Part shown: piece by piece, positions 1 to 8,927 of the stretch
Numbering within the stretch: the stretch's first letter is position 1
Layout: each line of letters opens with the position of its first letter
Assembly (NCBI GenBank): GCA_002363865.1
Contig: DEWY01000013.1
Location: 186,001-250,000 of the forward strand
Direction of reading: 5' to 3'
From: Caulobacteraceae bacterium UBA3198
Lineage (GTDB): Bacteria; Pseudomonadota; Alphaproteobacteria; Caulobacterales; Caulobacteraceae
Length of the DNA: 64,000 nt
The notes under the pieces: generated by a model
Seen by the model: the letters and a program-made list of their open reading frames with translations, nothing else
Databases searched by the model: none
Told to the model about the DNA's origin: nothing
Position numbers and translations under genes: made by a program

Positions 1-29
1 CGCCCAGATCGACCCGAGCCGCCGCCCTC

Positions 30-1191
30 TTGCGACGCGGCCTGATGTTTGCGCCTTGGGTGGCCCTGGCTGGCCTGGCGGTGGTCCATGGCCGCCGGCC
101 GCCGGACGAGGCCCCGCCGCCGCCGGGTCTGAGCCGCCCGGCTGGGGATGATCCCGTGCTGATCGCCGCCGAGGAGCCCGGCCGCGGACGGCTGGCTGGC
201 GGCCCCCGACATATCCCGTCCCACGGCTGGAAGGATGTGATCTGGCGCACCGTCACCGAGATCAGCCGAGATCAACTGCCCCGGGTGGCGGCCGGGGTCA
301 CCTTCTACACCCTGCTGGCGATCGTTCCGGCCCTGGCGGTCTTCGTGTCGCTCTATGGTCTCTTCGCCGATGTCACCCAGGTCCAGACCCAACTCGACCA
401 GCTCGCCCGCGTGGTTCCGGCCGACGTGGTCAACATATTGGGGGAACAGATGCGGCGGCTGGCGGTGGAGCGCCGCGCCAATCTCAGTCTCGCCTTCGGC
501 TTCAGCCTGCTGGTTTCGGTCTGGACCACGAGCAATGCGGTGCGCGCCCTCGTCCAGGGGGTGAATGTCGCCTACGACGAGACGGAACGCCGCAACATCG
601 TCCAGCTGATGGCGGTGACCTATGCGGCGACCTTTGGCGCCCTGGTGTTCCTGATCGCGGTCAGCGGCCTGCTCGTCGCCCTGCCGATCGCCATGTCGCT
701 TCTCGGGCTGGAGGCATTCGCCCGTAACTGGGAGCCGGTCCGCTGGAGCATTCTGCTCGCCCTGGCGGCTTTCGCCTTCACCCTGCTCTATCGCTACGGC
801 CCCTGCCGAGCCAAGGCCCGGTGGCGCTGGGTGATCCCGGGCGGCGTGTTCGCCTCGGTCACCTGGCTCGGCGGCTCCTACGGCTTCTCCTGGTTTGTCG
901 CCAATGTCGCCCGGTACGACGCCACCTATGGCTCCCTGGGAACGGTGATCGGCTTCATGATGTGGATCTGGGTGTCTGTCCTGATCATCCTGATCGGCGC
1001 CGAACTCAATGCCGAGATCGAACACCAGACGGCGCTCGACTCCACCACCGGTCCGGAAGCGCCCCTGGGCCAGCGGGGGGCGACCATGGCCGACACGATT
1101 GGACAGACCCTGACCGCCACCCTGTCCGATCTCTTCGGACGGGTGCGACAGGCCGCCGGCGGACTTGTCGCGCGGCTGCGTGGCGGCGGGT

Positions 1192-1199
<8 letters not shown>
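30..1199 (+). CDS. YihY/BrkB family inner-membrane protein (5' end uncertain)
   Basis: The protein resembles the YihY/virulence factor BrkB family, integral membrane proteins of uncertain function (once called RNase BN). After a low-complexity, Pro-rich N-terminus, the family domain starts near residue 70 (GWKDVIWRTVTEISRDQLPR) and carries about six hydrophobic segments up to residue 335, including the typical AAGVTFYTLLAIVPALAVFVS stretch region. The tail is soluble and Gly/Arg-rich. The start shown is TTG; an ATG lies at 44, and the frame stays open to the left edge of the window, so the true start may lie outside. It converges on prfA and the two genes overlap by 8 bases at their stop codons. 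Family call is firm; physiological role is unknown. Confidence 0.85.
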
Positions 1200-2268
<1,069 letters not shown>

Positions 2269-2438
2269 GATCTTGAAGCACCTGTTGGAAGAAGATCGCC
2301 TATCTAGCGTCGGCGGGCCCCGCCGACAAACGCGGAACCACTTGCCAGCGCCCGCCCCCGCGATGCAGCATGGTTAAGCTGTGACGAGGAGCTGGGCCTG
2401 TGGGGGGCCGGCCGCTGTTCGCCGAGGGTGTCTGCGCC

Positions 2439-3167
2439 ATGGGAGCCTTGTTCCCGGTCAAATGTCCCCACTGCGGGGCTTCGACCGCCGTCGCGCCGGA
2501 GCTTTTTCATCGCTGGTGGCCCTGTGAGGGCCGCTCCGAGCTCGCCGCCAGCCTGCCGGGCAAGGTTCTGGCGGACCAGAAGGTGCGCGCGGCCTTCAGC
2601 GCCCTATGCCCGGCCTGCGACGGTCCGCTGGCTCTGATCCTGACGGCGCGGGGCGGCCTGCTAAGCGCTCTGGTCTCGCGGCCAGGCGTGCCCGGCGCGC
2701 GGAGCCTGGAGAGCATCGAACCCAACGAGATCAGCAAGGTCGAGGTCTATCGGCCCTACCGGCCGGTCAAGCCGCCCCTGGTGGTGTTGCCCCCGGAGCT
2801 TCCGAAAAATTTCGGTGAGACGCTGAAGCGGCTGGCTGAAGATGCGGCGCGCCCCGAGCGGGGCGACACGGCCGCGGCTGGATGCCGGTGGCTGCTCGAC
2901 GAAGTGCTGAGCGATCTTGGCTTTCCGCCCGCCGCGGCCGCCAAGCCCGCCGGGGGCCTCATTGCGCGACTGTTCGGGCCGGCGCCGCGGCAAGAGCCGG
3001 GGCTGAAGAGCCGCCTGCGCAAGGCGTGCGAGGCCGGCAAGTTGCCAAGATGGGCGCTGGCGCGCGCCGAGGGGCTGGATCTGGAGGCGAAGACGCCGCC
3101 GGCCTCAGCCAAGGCCTGTGTGGACTATCTGGCCGCTGTACTAAGGGCGGCCTATCCGGGGCTCTGA
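2439..3167 (+). CDS. Hypothetical protein with N-terminal zinc-ribbon, DUF4145-like layout
   Basis: I do not recognise this gene with certainty. Counting from ATG 2439 (242 aa), two CxxC knuckles are visible, C9-x2-C12 (KCPHCG) and C57-x2-C60 (LCPACDG), which should form a zinc ribbon. A linker with VEVYRPYRPVKPP and LPPELPKNF leads to a helical part (GCRWLLDEVLSDLG ... LKSRLRKACEAGKLPRWAL). This order, a Zn ribbon, then 'lPp.l...f.e' and a helical domain, resembles DUF4145 proteins, some of which sit in restriction or defence loci, but the match is only by eye. An upstream GTG at 2400 is possible; I prefer ATG 2439 because an AGGG lies 10 bases before it. The gene stands alone, on the opposite strand to prfA and converging on the next small gene. 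Confidence 0.7.
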   Translation: MGALFPVKCPHCGASTAVAPELFHRWWPCEGRSELAASLPGKVLADQKVRAAFSALCPACDGPLALILTARGGLLSALVSRPGVPGARSLESIEPNEISKVEVYRPYRPVKPPLVVLPPELPKNFGETLKRLAEDAARPERGDTAAAGCRWLLDEVLSDLGFPPAAAAKPAGGLIARLFGPAPRQEPGLKSRLRKACEAGKLPRWALARAEGLDLEAKTPPASAKACVDYLAAVLRAAYPGL

Positions 3168-3168
3168 C

Positions 3169-3204
3169 AGGGAAGGCGACACCACAGACGCGGCCGCCTT
3201 CCCT
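3169..3204. terminator. Hairpin between converging genes
   Basis: Ten-base perfect inverted repeat AGGGAAGGCG (3169-3178) and CGCCTTCCCT (3195-3204) with a 16-base loop, beginning one base after the stop codon of the zinc-ribbon gene and ahead of the stop of the converging small gene. No T-run follows on either strand, so it could be a transcript-end stabilising hairpin or a Rho-dependent end rather than a classic terminator. Confidence 0.5.
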
Positions 3205-3223
3205 CAGGATTCGGAGCTGGAAC

Positions 3224-3517
3224 CTAGGCGCGGACGCCGCTCATCGGGGCCGAACCGAAGGCGCCCAGCTTCACATTGCCGCTCATGGTGTCGCCGTCGA
3301 CCTTGGCTTCGAATTCCAGGGTCATGGGCATGGGCGAGGTGATCTGGGTGGACCAGGTCAGGGTGTCGCCATTGACCTTACCTTCAACCGACTGGGTGCC
3401 CATCTGGCCCGAGGTGGTCCCGGTGAAGGTGTCGCCATTGGTGGTGATGACGGCGTCGACCGTCTGCGCCCCCATCGGCGTGTTGATCGTGATCTTCCAG
3501 TTGCCGTCTGCGGACAT
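3224..3517 (-). CDS. Small beta-rich protein of unknown function with GDT repeats
   Basis: A 97-residue protein starting at ATG 3517, chosen because a strong GGGGAGGA ribosome binding site sits directly upstream; a longer reading frame would begin at 3547. The sequence is a series of short predicted beta strands with the recurring turn NGDTFTG / NGDTLTW / DGDTMSG and it ends with GAFGSAPMSGVRA. This pattern is shared with a small domain found alone or fused to other domains in many alphaproteobacteria and actinobacteria, probably a small beta barrel or sandwich of the lipocalin type, with no assigned function that I know. There is no signal peptide, so it should be cytosolic. No operon partner is evident. 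Confidence 0.75.
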   Translation of the reverse strand: MSADGNWKITINTPMGAQTVDAVITTNGDTFTGTTSGQMGTQSVEGKVNGDTLTWSTQITSPMPMTLEFEAKVDGDTMSGNVKLGAFGSAPMSGVRA

Positions 3518-3551
3518 GACGTCCTCCCCATTTGTTGGAGCCGGCACCTAA

Positions 3552-3850
3552 TCAAGTGGCGGAGGGCCGCGCAAGCATGACGCTAGCGTCACCTTCGCCG
3601 TCGCCGCCGGGCTCTCCGAGGGAGATGCCGGCCTGGCGTAGTCGCGCGAGCATGGCGATCAGTCGCCCGCGACCAGGGTGTGCACATAGGAGTCCTGCAC
3701 CGGCCGCCAGCGAAGATCGGCAGGGCGATGACGTCGCACCCATACAGCCGCGCCACGTCGCTCAGCAGATAAAAGAACTCATGGGCCAGGACCGGTTGGT
3801 CAGGCGACGATCGTCGGGGGAGAACTCATGCAACGCTACTCTGACAGGGC
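3552..3850 (-). pseudogene. Possible frameshifted gene relic between two small genes
   Basis: This 347-base gap (3518-3864) has no intact gene. On the minus strand protein-like pieces run head to tail but in different frames: VALHEFSPDDRRLT around 3830-3795, then DQPVLAHEFFYLLSDVAR and GCDVIALP around 3805-3718, then DLRWRPVQDSYVHTLVAGD followed by a stop near 3660, and RLIAMLARLRQAGISLG in the third frame near 3665-3610. Joined, they read like one ordinary protein interrupted by frameshifts. I do not recognise the family. Sequencing errors would give the same picture. Low confidence. Confidence 0.35.
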
Positions 3851-3864
3851 GGTTGGCCCTGGTC

Positions 3865-5007
3865 CTACTCCGCCGCGGCCCGGGACGCCGACTCCGCCGC
3901 CGCCAGCTCGGCCGCGCGGGCCTCCACCAGCTCGACGATGTGGTCGACCATATGCTCGTTATCCATCTTATGGTCGGGCTTGCCGGCCATGTAGATCATG
4001 CCCGAGCCCTTGCCCCCGCCGGTGAAGCCCAGGTCGGTCATCAGGGCTTCGCCGGGTCCGTTCACTACACAGCCGATGATCGACAGGCTCATGGGGGTGG
4101 AGATGTGGGCCAGGCGTTCTTCCAGGGCCTCCACCGTCTTGATGACGTTGAAGCCCTGCCGGGCGCAGGAGGGGCAGGCGATGATGTTGACGCCCCGGTG
4201 GCGCAGGCCCAGCGACTTCAGGATGTCGAACCCGACCTTGACCTCTTCGACGGGGTCGGCGGCCAGGCTCACCCGGATGGTGTCGCCGATGCCCGCCCAG
4301 AGCAGGGATCCCAGGCCGATGGATGACTTGACCGTGCCAGTGCGCAGGGCGCCGGCCTCAGTCACCCCCAGGTGCAGCGGACAGTCGATGGCCTCGGCCA
4401 GCATCTGATAGGCGGCGACCGTCATGAAGACGTCCGAGGCCTTCACGCTGATCTTGAACTCGTGGAAGTCGTGGTCCTGCAGGATGCGGGCGTGGCTCAG
4501 CGCGCTCTCGACCATGGCCTGAGGGCAGGGCTCGCCATAACGCTCCAGCAGCTCGCGTTCCAGCGAGCCGGCGTTGACGCCGATGCGGATCGAGCAGCCA
4601 TGGTCCTTGGCCGCCTGGATCACTTCGCGCACCCGGTCAGGCGAGCCGATATTGCCGGGATTGATCCGCAGGCAGGCCGCACCGGCCTTGGCGGCCTCGA
4701 TGCCGCGCCGGTAGTGAAAGTGGATGTCGGCCACCAGGGGGACCTTGGCCGCCTTGGCGATGGTGGCGAAGGCGGCGGTGGAGTCCTCGTCGGGACAGGA
4801 GACCCGGACGATGTCGGCCCCGGCCTCCTCCAGCTGGCGGATCTGATCGATGGTCGCCCCGGCGTCGGACGTCAGGGTGTTGGTCATCGACTGGACCGTG
4901 ATCGGCGCGTCTCCGCCCACCTCGACGGCCCCGACGCGGATCTTGCGGCTGACGCGCCGCTCAATGGTGCGCCAGGGGCGGAGGTGGGTGTGATCTTGCT
5001 GGGTCAT
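3865..5007 (-). CDS. ispG: 4-hydroxy-3-methylbut-2-enyl-diphosphate synthase
   Basis: IspG (GcpE) converts 2-C-methyl-D-erythritol 2,4-cyclodiphosphate to HMBPP in the MEP isoprenoid pathway using a [4Fe-4S] cluster and reduced flavodoxin or ferredoxin. The N-terminal TIM barrel starts at RRVSRKIRVGAVEVGG and the cluster ligands are visible as C278-x2-C281 (IIACPSCARQG), C313 (IIGCVVNGPGE) and the E320 that replaces a fourth cysteine. The length of 380 residues fits the single-barrel bacterial type. A short Ala-rich tail follows. It is downstream of the rodZ-like gene with a gap of 52 bases, the same pairing as rodZ-ispG in gammaproteobacteria, and probably shares its transcript. Confidence 0.97.
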   Translation of the reverse strand: MTQQDHTHLRPWRTIERRVSRKIRVGAVEVGGDAPITVQSMTNTLTSDAGATIDQIRQLEEAGADIVRVSCPDEDSTAAFATIAKAAKVPLVADIHFHYRRGIEAAKAGAACLRINPGNIGSPDRVREVIQAAKDHGCSIRIGVNAGSLERELLERYGEPCPQAMVESALSHARILQDHDFHEFKISVKASDVFMTVAAYQMLAEAIDCPLHLGVTEAGALRTGTVKSSIGLGSLLWAGIGDTIRVSLAADPVEEVKVGFDILKSLGLRHRGVNIIACPSCARQGFNVIKTVEALEERLAHISTPMSLSIIGCVVNGPGEALMTDLGFTGGGKGSGMIYMAGKPDHKMDNEHMVDHIVELVEARAAELAAAESASRAAAE

Positions 5008-5059
5008 GACCCTAGGAAAATAGCCCTTCGCGCGGGATTTCCCAAGCGCCCAGACAGCC

Positions 5060-6055
5060 TCAGTCGGCCAGGCGGCTGACGGAGGTCTGGGTCGAGGTCA
5101 GCAAGCCACGGCTCTGTCCGCCGACGAAGACCTGAAAGGCGGTGGGCTCCGACACGTCGATGACGAGACCCTTCATCTGCGGCGCGCCATAGGCCTCGCC
5201 GGCCGACAGTTGCCGGGCGAAATAGACCGAACCTTCAGCGCCGCGCACGATCAGGGCGGCGGATTCGCGGGCCTGCAGGACCACGGCGGCCCCCTGGGGC
5301 GCGGTCCCATAGACCGCGCCGTCGGCCTTGAACACCTGCGGCAGGTCGGTGGGATCGACGGCCGCCTCAGGATTCCGCGCCCGGGCCTGATTGGAGGCGA
5401 TCACCGCATCGGCTGAACCGCCCGCCGCGGCGGCCACGTCGAGGCCGGGGGTTTCGTAGAGTTCCGGCACGGTAGATTCGACCGGGGCGGGCAGGGGCGC
5501 GCCGAGGGCCAGCGGACCCTGCGGCTCGCTCGGGGTCGCCACCTGTTCCGGCGCCGCGGCGGCCACGGTCGGCGCAGGCGCCTGGGCTTCCTGGATGCCC
5601 CGTTGGGCGAAGTTCCAGACGACGATGGCGCCGATCACCAGGGTTCCGGCGACGATGGCGAATCCCAGCCGGCGATCGCCCGTGCGACGGACGCCGACCG
5701 GCTCGCGCAGGGCGTCGTCGGTGGCCGGCTCTTCGGCCTTGAAGCGCGTGACAGCCGCCTCGGCCTCCAAGCCCAGGGCGCGGGCATAGGCCCGGACATA
5801 GCCGATGGTGAAGGGGCGCGAGGGCAGGTCCTCGATCCGCATCTCTTCGATGGCGGCCAGATAGGCCCGCCGGATGCGGGTGGAGTCGGCCACGTCCTGC
5901 AAGGAGAGGCCGCGGAACTCCCGCGCCGCCTTCAGGGCCGCGCCGATGGTCGGGCCAGAATCGAGCGTTGGCATATAGGAATCGACGATGGCGGCGGCGC
6001 GCGGGCCGTCATAGCTCACGTTGAAGTCAGTGACCCGGCCCGTGTCGAGCGCCAT
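5060..6055 (-). CDS. RodZ-like helix-turn-helix membrane protein (DUF4115)
   Basis: RodZ-type protein: a cytoplasmic helix-turn-helix domain (residues 36-105, GAALKAAREFRGLSLQDVAD ... PFTIGYVRAYARALGL), one transmembrane helix (about 130-148, FAIVAGTLVIGAIVVW) and a periplasmic part with a long Ala/Pro linker ending in a DUF4115 beta domain (about 230-325). RodZ links the MreB cytoskeleton to the wall elongation machinery. The start ATG 6055 (331 aa) is chosen over the longer frame because MALDTG follows a GAGG-type ribosome binding site and the upstream part has no family similarity. The HTH is not expected to be a main DNA binder in RodZ, though such roles have been proposed. It is followed by ispG. 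I leave the symbol out because true RodZ and other HTH/DUF4115 proteins are hard to separate by eye. Confidence 0.85.
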   Translation of the reverse strand: MALDTGRVTDFNVSYDGPRAAAIVDSYMPTLDSGPTIGAALKAAREFRGLSLQDVADSTRIRRAYLAAIEEMRIEDLPSRPFTIGYVRAYARALGLEAEAAVTRFKAEEPATDDALREPVGVRRTGDRRLGFAIVAGTLVIGAIVVWNFAQRGIQEAQAPAPTVAAAAPEQVATPSEPQGPLALGAPLPAPVESTVPELYETPGLDVAAAAGGSADAVIASNQARARNPEAAVDPTDLPQVFKADGAVYGTAPQGAAVVLQARESAALIVRGAEGSVYFARQLSAGEAYGAPQMKGLVIDVSEPTAFQVFVGGQSRGLLTSTQTSVSRLAD

Positions 6056-6204
6056 GTCTGCTCGTCGCCCTCGAAAAAAATGTCGCGACCGAAGGCCGCC
6101 ACCCGCCCTGTCCGTTTTACACGGAACTGTTAATTTCCCTTTTAGCATAACGCGATAGCGCGCGGAACTCAATGTCGGCCTGTGGTTGATTCTCCACGGT
6201 CAAG

Positions 6205-8466
6205 CTAAACCGACAGGTAGAGTTTCCGCGCCAGGGTCTCGATCTCGTTGCGCACCGACCCCCCGGTTCCCCGGATCAGAGCGCTCACGCCGCGATGGGC
6301 CGCCTCTCGGTCGCAGGAGAGCACCATCTGCTTCACCGGCCCGATGCCGGCCGGCGGCATGGACAGGCGCTCATAGCCGAGCGCCACCAGCGTGAAGGCC
6401 TCCAGGGGACGTCCGGCCATCTCCCCGCAGACCGAGACCGGCGTGCCAGTGTCGGCGCAGGCCTTCTGGATTTCCGCCAGCACCCGCAGGGCGGGCGGCG
6501 AGAGCGGGTCATAGCGGTCGGCCATGCGGGCGTTGCCGCGGTCGGCGGCGAACAGATACTGCAGCAGGTCGTTGGTGCCGACTGAGACGAAGTCGGTCAT
6601 GGGCAGCAGGGCGTCCAGGTGCCAGATCAGCGACGGCGCCTCGATCATGGCGCCGACATCCAGGCGGGCTGGCGCCGGGCGACCGCGGCGTTGAGCCCAG
6701 GCCACCTCATGGTCCACCAGGGCGCGGGCGGCGCGGAACTCGTCGACGCTGGCCACCAGGGGGAACATGATGCGCAGGGCCCGGCCGCGGGCCGCGGCGA
6801 TCAGGGCCCGCAGCTGCAGGCGCAGCAGGGCGGGCCGGTCGAGCCCCATGCGGATGGCCCGCCAGCCGAGCGCGGGATTCTCCTCCCGCTCAGCCTCGAG
6901 ATAGGGCAGCACCTTGTCGCCGCCGAGATCCAGGGTGCGGAAGGTCACCGGCAGGCCGCCGGCGGCGTCCAGCACGCGGCTATAGAGGGCGGTCTGGGCG
7001 TTGAAGCGGGGAAGCTCCTCGGCGACCATGAATTGGAATTCCGTGCGGAACAGGCCGATGCCCTCAGCGCCGGTCTCCCCCAGGATCTCCAGGTCCACAT
7101 CCAGGCCGGCGTTCATCAGCAGGGTCACCTTGACCCCGTCGCGGGTGAAGGCCGGCGTGTCGCGCAGCTTGGCGAACTCGGCCCGGCGCTGGGAGCGGAC
7201 CTCGATCCGCGAGCGGATGGCCTGCACCACATCCAGGCGAGGGCGCAGATAGGCCTCGCCGGTCTCGGCGTCGACGATCACCGGATCGCCTTCGGTCACC
7301 CGGTCGCGCAGGCCGTCCAGCCGTCCGACGCAGGGAATGTCCAGGGCCCGGGCGACGATGGCCGCGTGGCTGGCCGAGGAGCCCTCCTCCAGCAGGAGGC
7401 CCTTCAGCTTGTGGCGGTCATACTCCAGCAGGTCGGCGGGACCGAGGTTGCGGGCGATGAGGATGGCGTCCTCGGGCAGCTCCCGGGCCACATGCCCGTC
7501 CCCGGCCAGGTGGCGCAGCAGCCGGTCGGCCAGGTCTTCGAAGTCGTGCAGCCGCTCGCGCAGATAGGGATCGCGGGCCTGGCCCAGACGGGCCCGGTGC
7601 TCGGAGCGGACCCGCTCCACCGCGGCCTCCGCCGTCAGGCCGTTGCGGACCGCGTCTTGGAGGGAGCGGTTCCAGCCCCGGTCGTGGGCGAACATGCGGT
7701 AGGTGTCGAGGACCTCGTAGGAGGCCTCCACCAGGCCGTGCTGGCCTTCCAGCATCTCGTCCAATTGGGCCTGCAGGCGGGAGATGGCCTGGGTCAGCTT
7801 GGCCTCTTCGGCCACCACGTCGTCGGCTAGCAGCTTGGACGGCGCCACCGGCGGCTCGTGCAGCACCGCCACCCCCAGGGCCAGACCGTCGGCGAACCGC
7901 GCGCCCTTCAGCCGTTCGGACCGGTGCGGGGTGATCTCGACGCCGGACAGTTCGTCCTCGGAGATCAGCTCGCCGGCGACCATCTCGGCCAGCACCATGG
8001 CGATGATCTGGACGTCCTCGACCTCGTCCTCGGTATAGACCCGCTCGGTGCGGTTCTGGACCACCAGCACGCCGATGGCCCGGCCGCCCCGCAGCAGGGG
8101 CACGCCGAGGAAGGCGTGATAGGGGTCTTCGCCGGTTTCCGGACGATATGAGAAGGCCGGATGGTTCGGCGCGTCGGCCAGGTTCAGCGGCCGTCCCAGG
8201 CGCATGATCTCGCCCACCAGGCCTTCGCCAGGACGCATGCGGGTCAGGTGGACGGCCAGGGGGTCGAGGCCTTCGGTGGCGAACAGCTCCATCTCGCCGC
8301 CGGATCGGCGCATGTAGAGGGAGCACACCTCGGCGACCATGGAGCGCGCGATGATGCGCACCACCATGTCCAGCCGCTCCTGCGCGGGGGCACCGCGCTG
8401 AACCGCCTCGCGGATCTGCCGCAGCAGGCTCCGCTGTCCCCGAATGACCGCGCCGGTCATCGCCAT
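6205..8466 (-). CDS. ptsP: Nitrogen-type PTS enzyme I (PEP-protein phosphotransferase)
   Basis: EI-Ntr takes phosphate from phosphoenolpyruvate and passes it to NPr, starting the PTS-Ntr relay that senses nitrogen and potassium status and, in Caulobacter, nutrient control of the cell cycle. Domains in order: N-terminal GAF domain (about 28-165, with EVCSLYMRR and FLGVPLLRGGRAIGVLVVQ), the NPr-binding and swivelling domain with active-site His367 in SSASHAAIVARA, and the C-terminal PEP-binding TIM barrel with GIGLFRTEFQFM, RIMFPLVASVDE and the catalytic Cys in SVCGEMAG. The length of 753 residues is typical. It precedes the rodZ-like gene, separated by 149 bases. In related alphaproteobacteria lysC is usually directly upstream; here an accessory block of about 6.8 kb separates them. 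Confidence 0.97.
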   Translation of the reverse strand: MAMTGAVIRGQRSLLRQIREAVQRGAPAQERLDMVVRIIARSMVAEVCSLYMRRSGGEMELFATEGLDPLAVHLTRMRPGEGLVGEIMRLGRPLNLADAPNHPAFSYRPETGEDPYHAFLGVPLLRGGRAIGVLVVQNRTERVYTEDEVEDVQIIAMVLAEMVAGELISEDELSGVEITPHRSERLKGARFADGLALGVAVLHEPPVAPSKLLADDVVAEEAKLTQAISRLQAQLDEMLEGQHGLVEASYEVLDTYRMFAHDRGWNRSLQDAVRNGLTAEAAVERVRSEHRARLGQARDPYLRERLHDFEDLADRLLRHLAGDGHVARELPEDAILIARNLGPADLLEYDRHKLKGLLLEEGSSASHAAIVARALDIPCVGRLDGLRDRVTEGDPVIVDAETGEAYLRPRLDVVQAIRSRIEVRSQRRAEFAKLRDTPAFTRDGVKVTLLMNAGLDVDLEILGETGAEGIGLFRTEFQFMVAEELPRFNAQTALYSRVLDAAGGLPVTFRTLDLGGDKVLPYLEAEREENPALGWRAIRMGLDRPALLRLQLRALIAAARGRALRIMFPLVASVDEFRAARALVDHEVAWAQRRGRPAPARLDVGAMIEAPSLIWHLDALLPMTDFVSVGTNDLLQYLFAADRGNARMADRYDPLSPPALRVLAEIQKACADTGTPVSVCGEMAGRPLEAFTLVALGYERLSMPPAGIGPVKQMVLSCDREAAHRGVSALIRGTGGSVRNEIETLARKLYLSV

Positions 8467-8554
8467 CTTCTGGTCGTCTCCTGTCCTTGTGGAATTTCTA
8501 GCAGCATCAGACGTCGGATCAGAGACGGAATTCGCTACCAGACCTTGCTGGTGG

Positions 8555-8833
8555 TCATCGCGTCGCGCGACCGAGCAGATCGATCAGCTCGCTGGCCTTG
8601 CGCCGTTGTTCCTCGGCGTCCCCGCTTACGATGGCCCCCTCAATGCAATGGTCCAGGTGGTCTTTCAGGAGCTCGGTCTCGACCCTGGCCAGGGCGGCGC
8701 GCGCGGCCTGCACCTGGGTGAGGATGTCGATGCAATAGCGGTCGTCCTCGACCATGCGGGCGACGCCGCGCACCTGGCCCTCGATGCGGCTCAGGCGGTT
8801 GGTCAGCTTCGACTTGGTCCGCGCATCCTTCAT
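8555..8833 (-). CDS. csoR: CsoR-family copper-sensing repressor
   Basis: CsoR/RcnR-family all-helical repressor that leaves DNA when it binds Cu(I). Counting from ATG 8833 (92 aa, chosen for the GGAGA site upstream and because the family begins here), the Cu(I) ligand set is intact: C34, H59 and C63 (YCIDIL and HLDHC), with the same 25- and 4-residue spacing as CsoR Cys36/His61/Cys65. The RIEGQVRG signature is at residues 16-23. It is transcribed divergently from the copper ATPase gene, and the 94-base space holds a clean palindrome suited to this family. FrmR-type formaldehyde sensors share part of the fold but not this context or ligand set. Confidence 0.9.
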   Translation of the reverse strand: MKDARTKSKLTNRLSRIEGQVRGVARMVEDDRYCIDILTQVQAARAALARVETELLKDHLDHCIEGAIVSGDAEEQRRKASELIDLLGRATR

Positions 8834-8876
8834 GGGCGTCTCCGACAAGTGCTGCGACCATATCTCAGACGTGCGA

Positions 8877-8903
8877 TTGCATGATACCCTGTGGGGGTAT
8901 AAT
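8877..8903 (+). promoter_or_regulatory. copA promoter with CsoR-type operator
   Basis: The operator is the palindrome ATACCCTGTGGGGGTAT (8884-8900): arms ATACCC and GGGTAT around five bases, the shape of known type-2 CsoR boxes. It lies between a -35-like TTGCAT (8877-8882) and overlaps a perfect -10 TATAAT (8898-8903), with a 15-base spacer, so bound repressor would block polymerase. Spacers of this length are usual in metal-responsive promoters. The ribosome binding site GGAGG (8917-8921) for the ATPase follows. Confidence 0.75.
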
Positions 8904-8927
8904 TTGCGAGCCCGACGGAGGCGCGCC

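Noticed and set aside
6619..7830. A 403-codon open frame on the plus strand
   Set aside because: Antisense to ptsP, rich in Gly, Gln and Val from the complementary strand of GC-rich codons.
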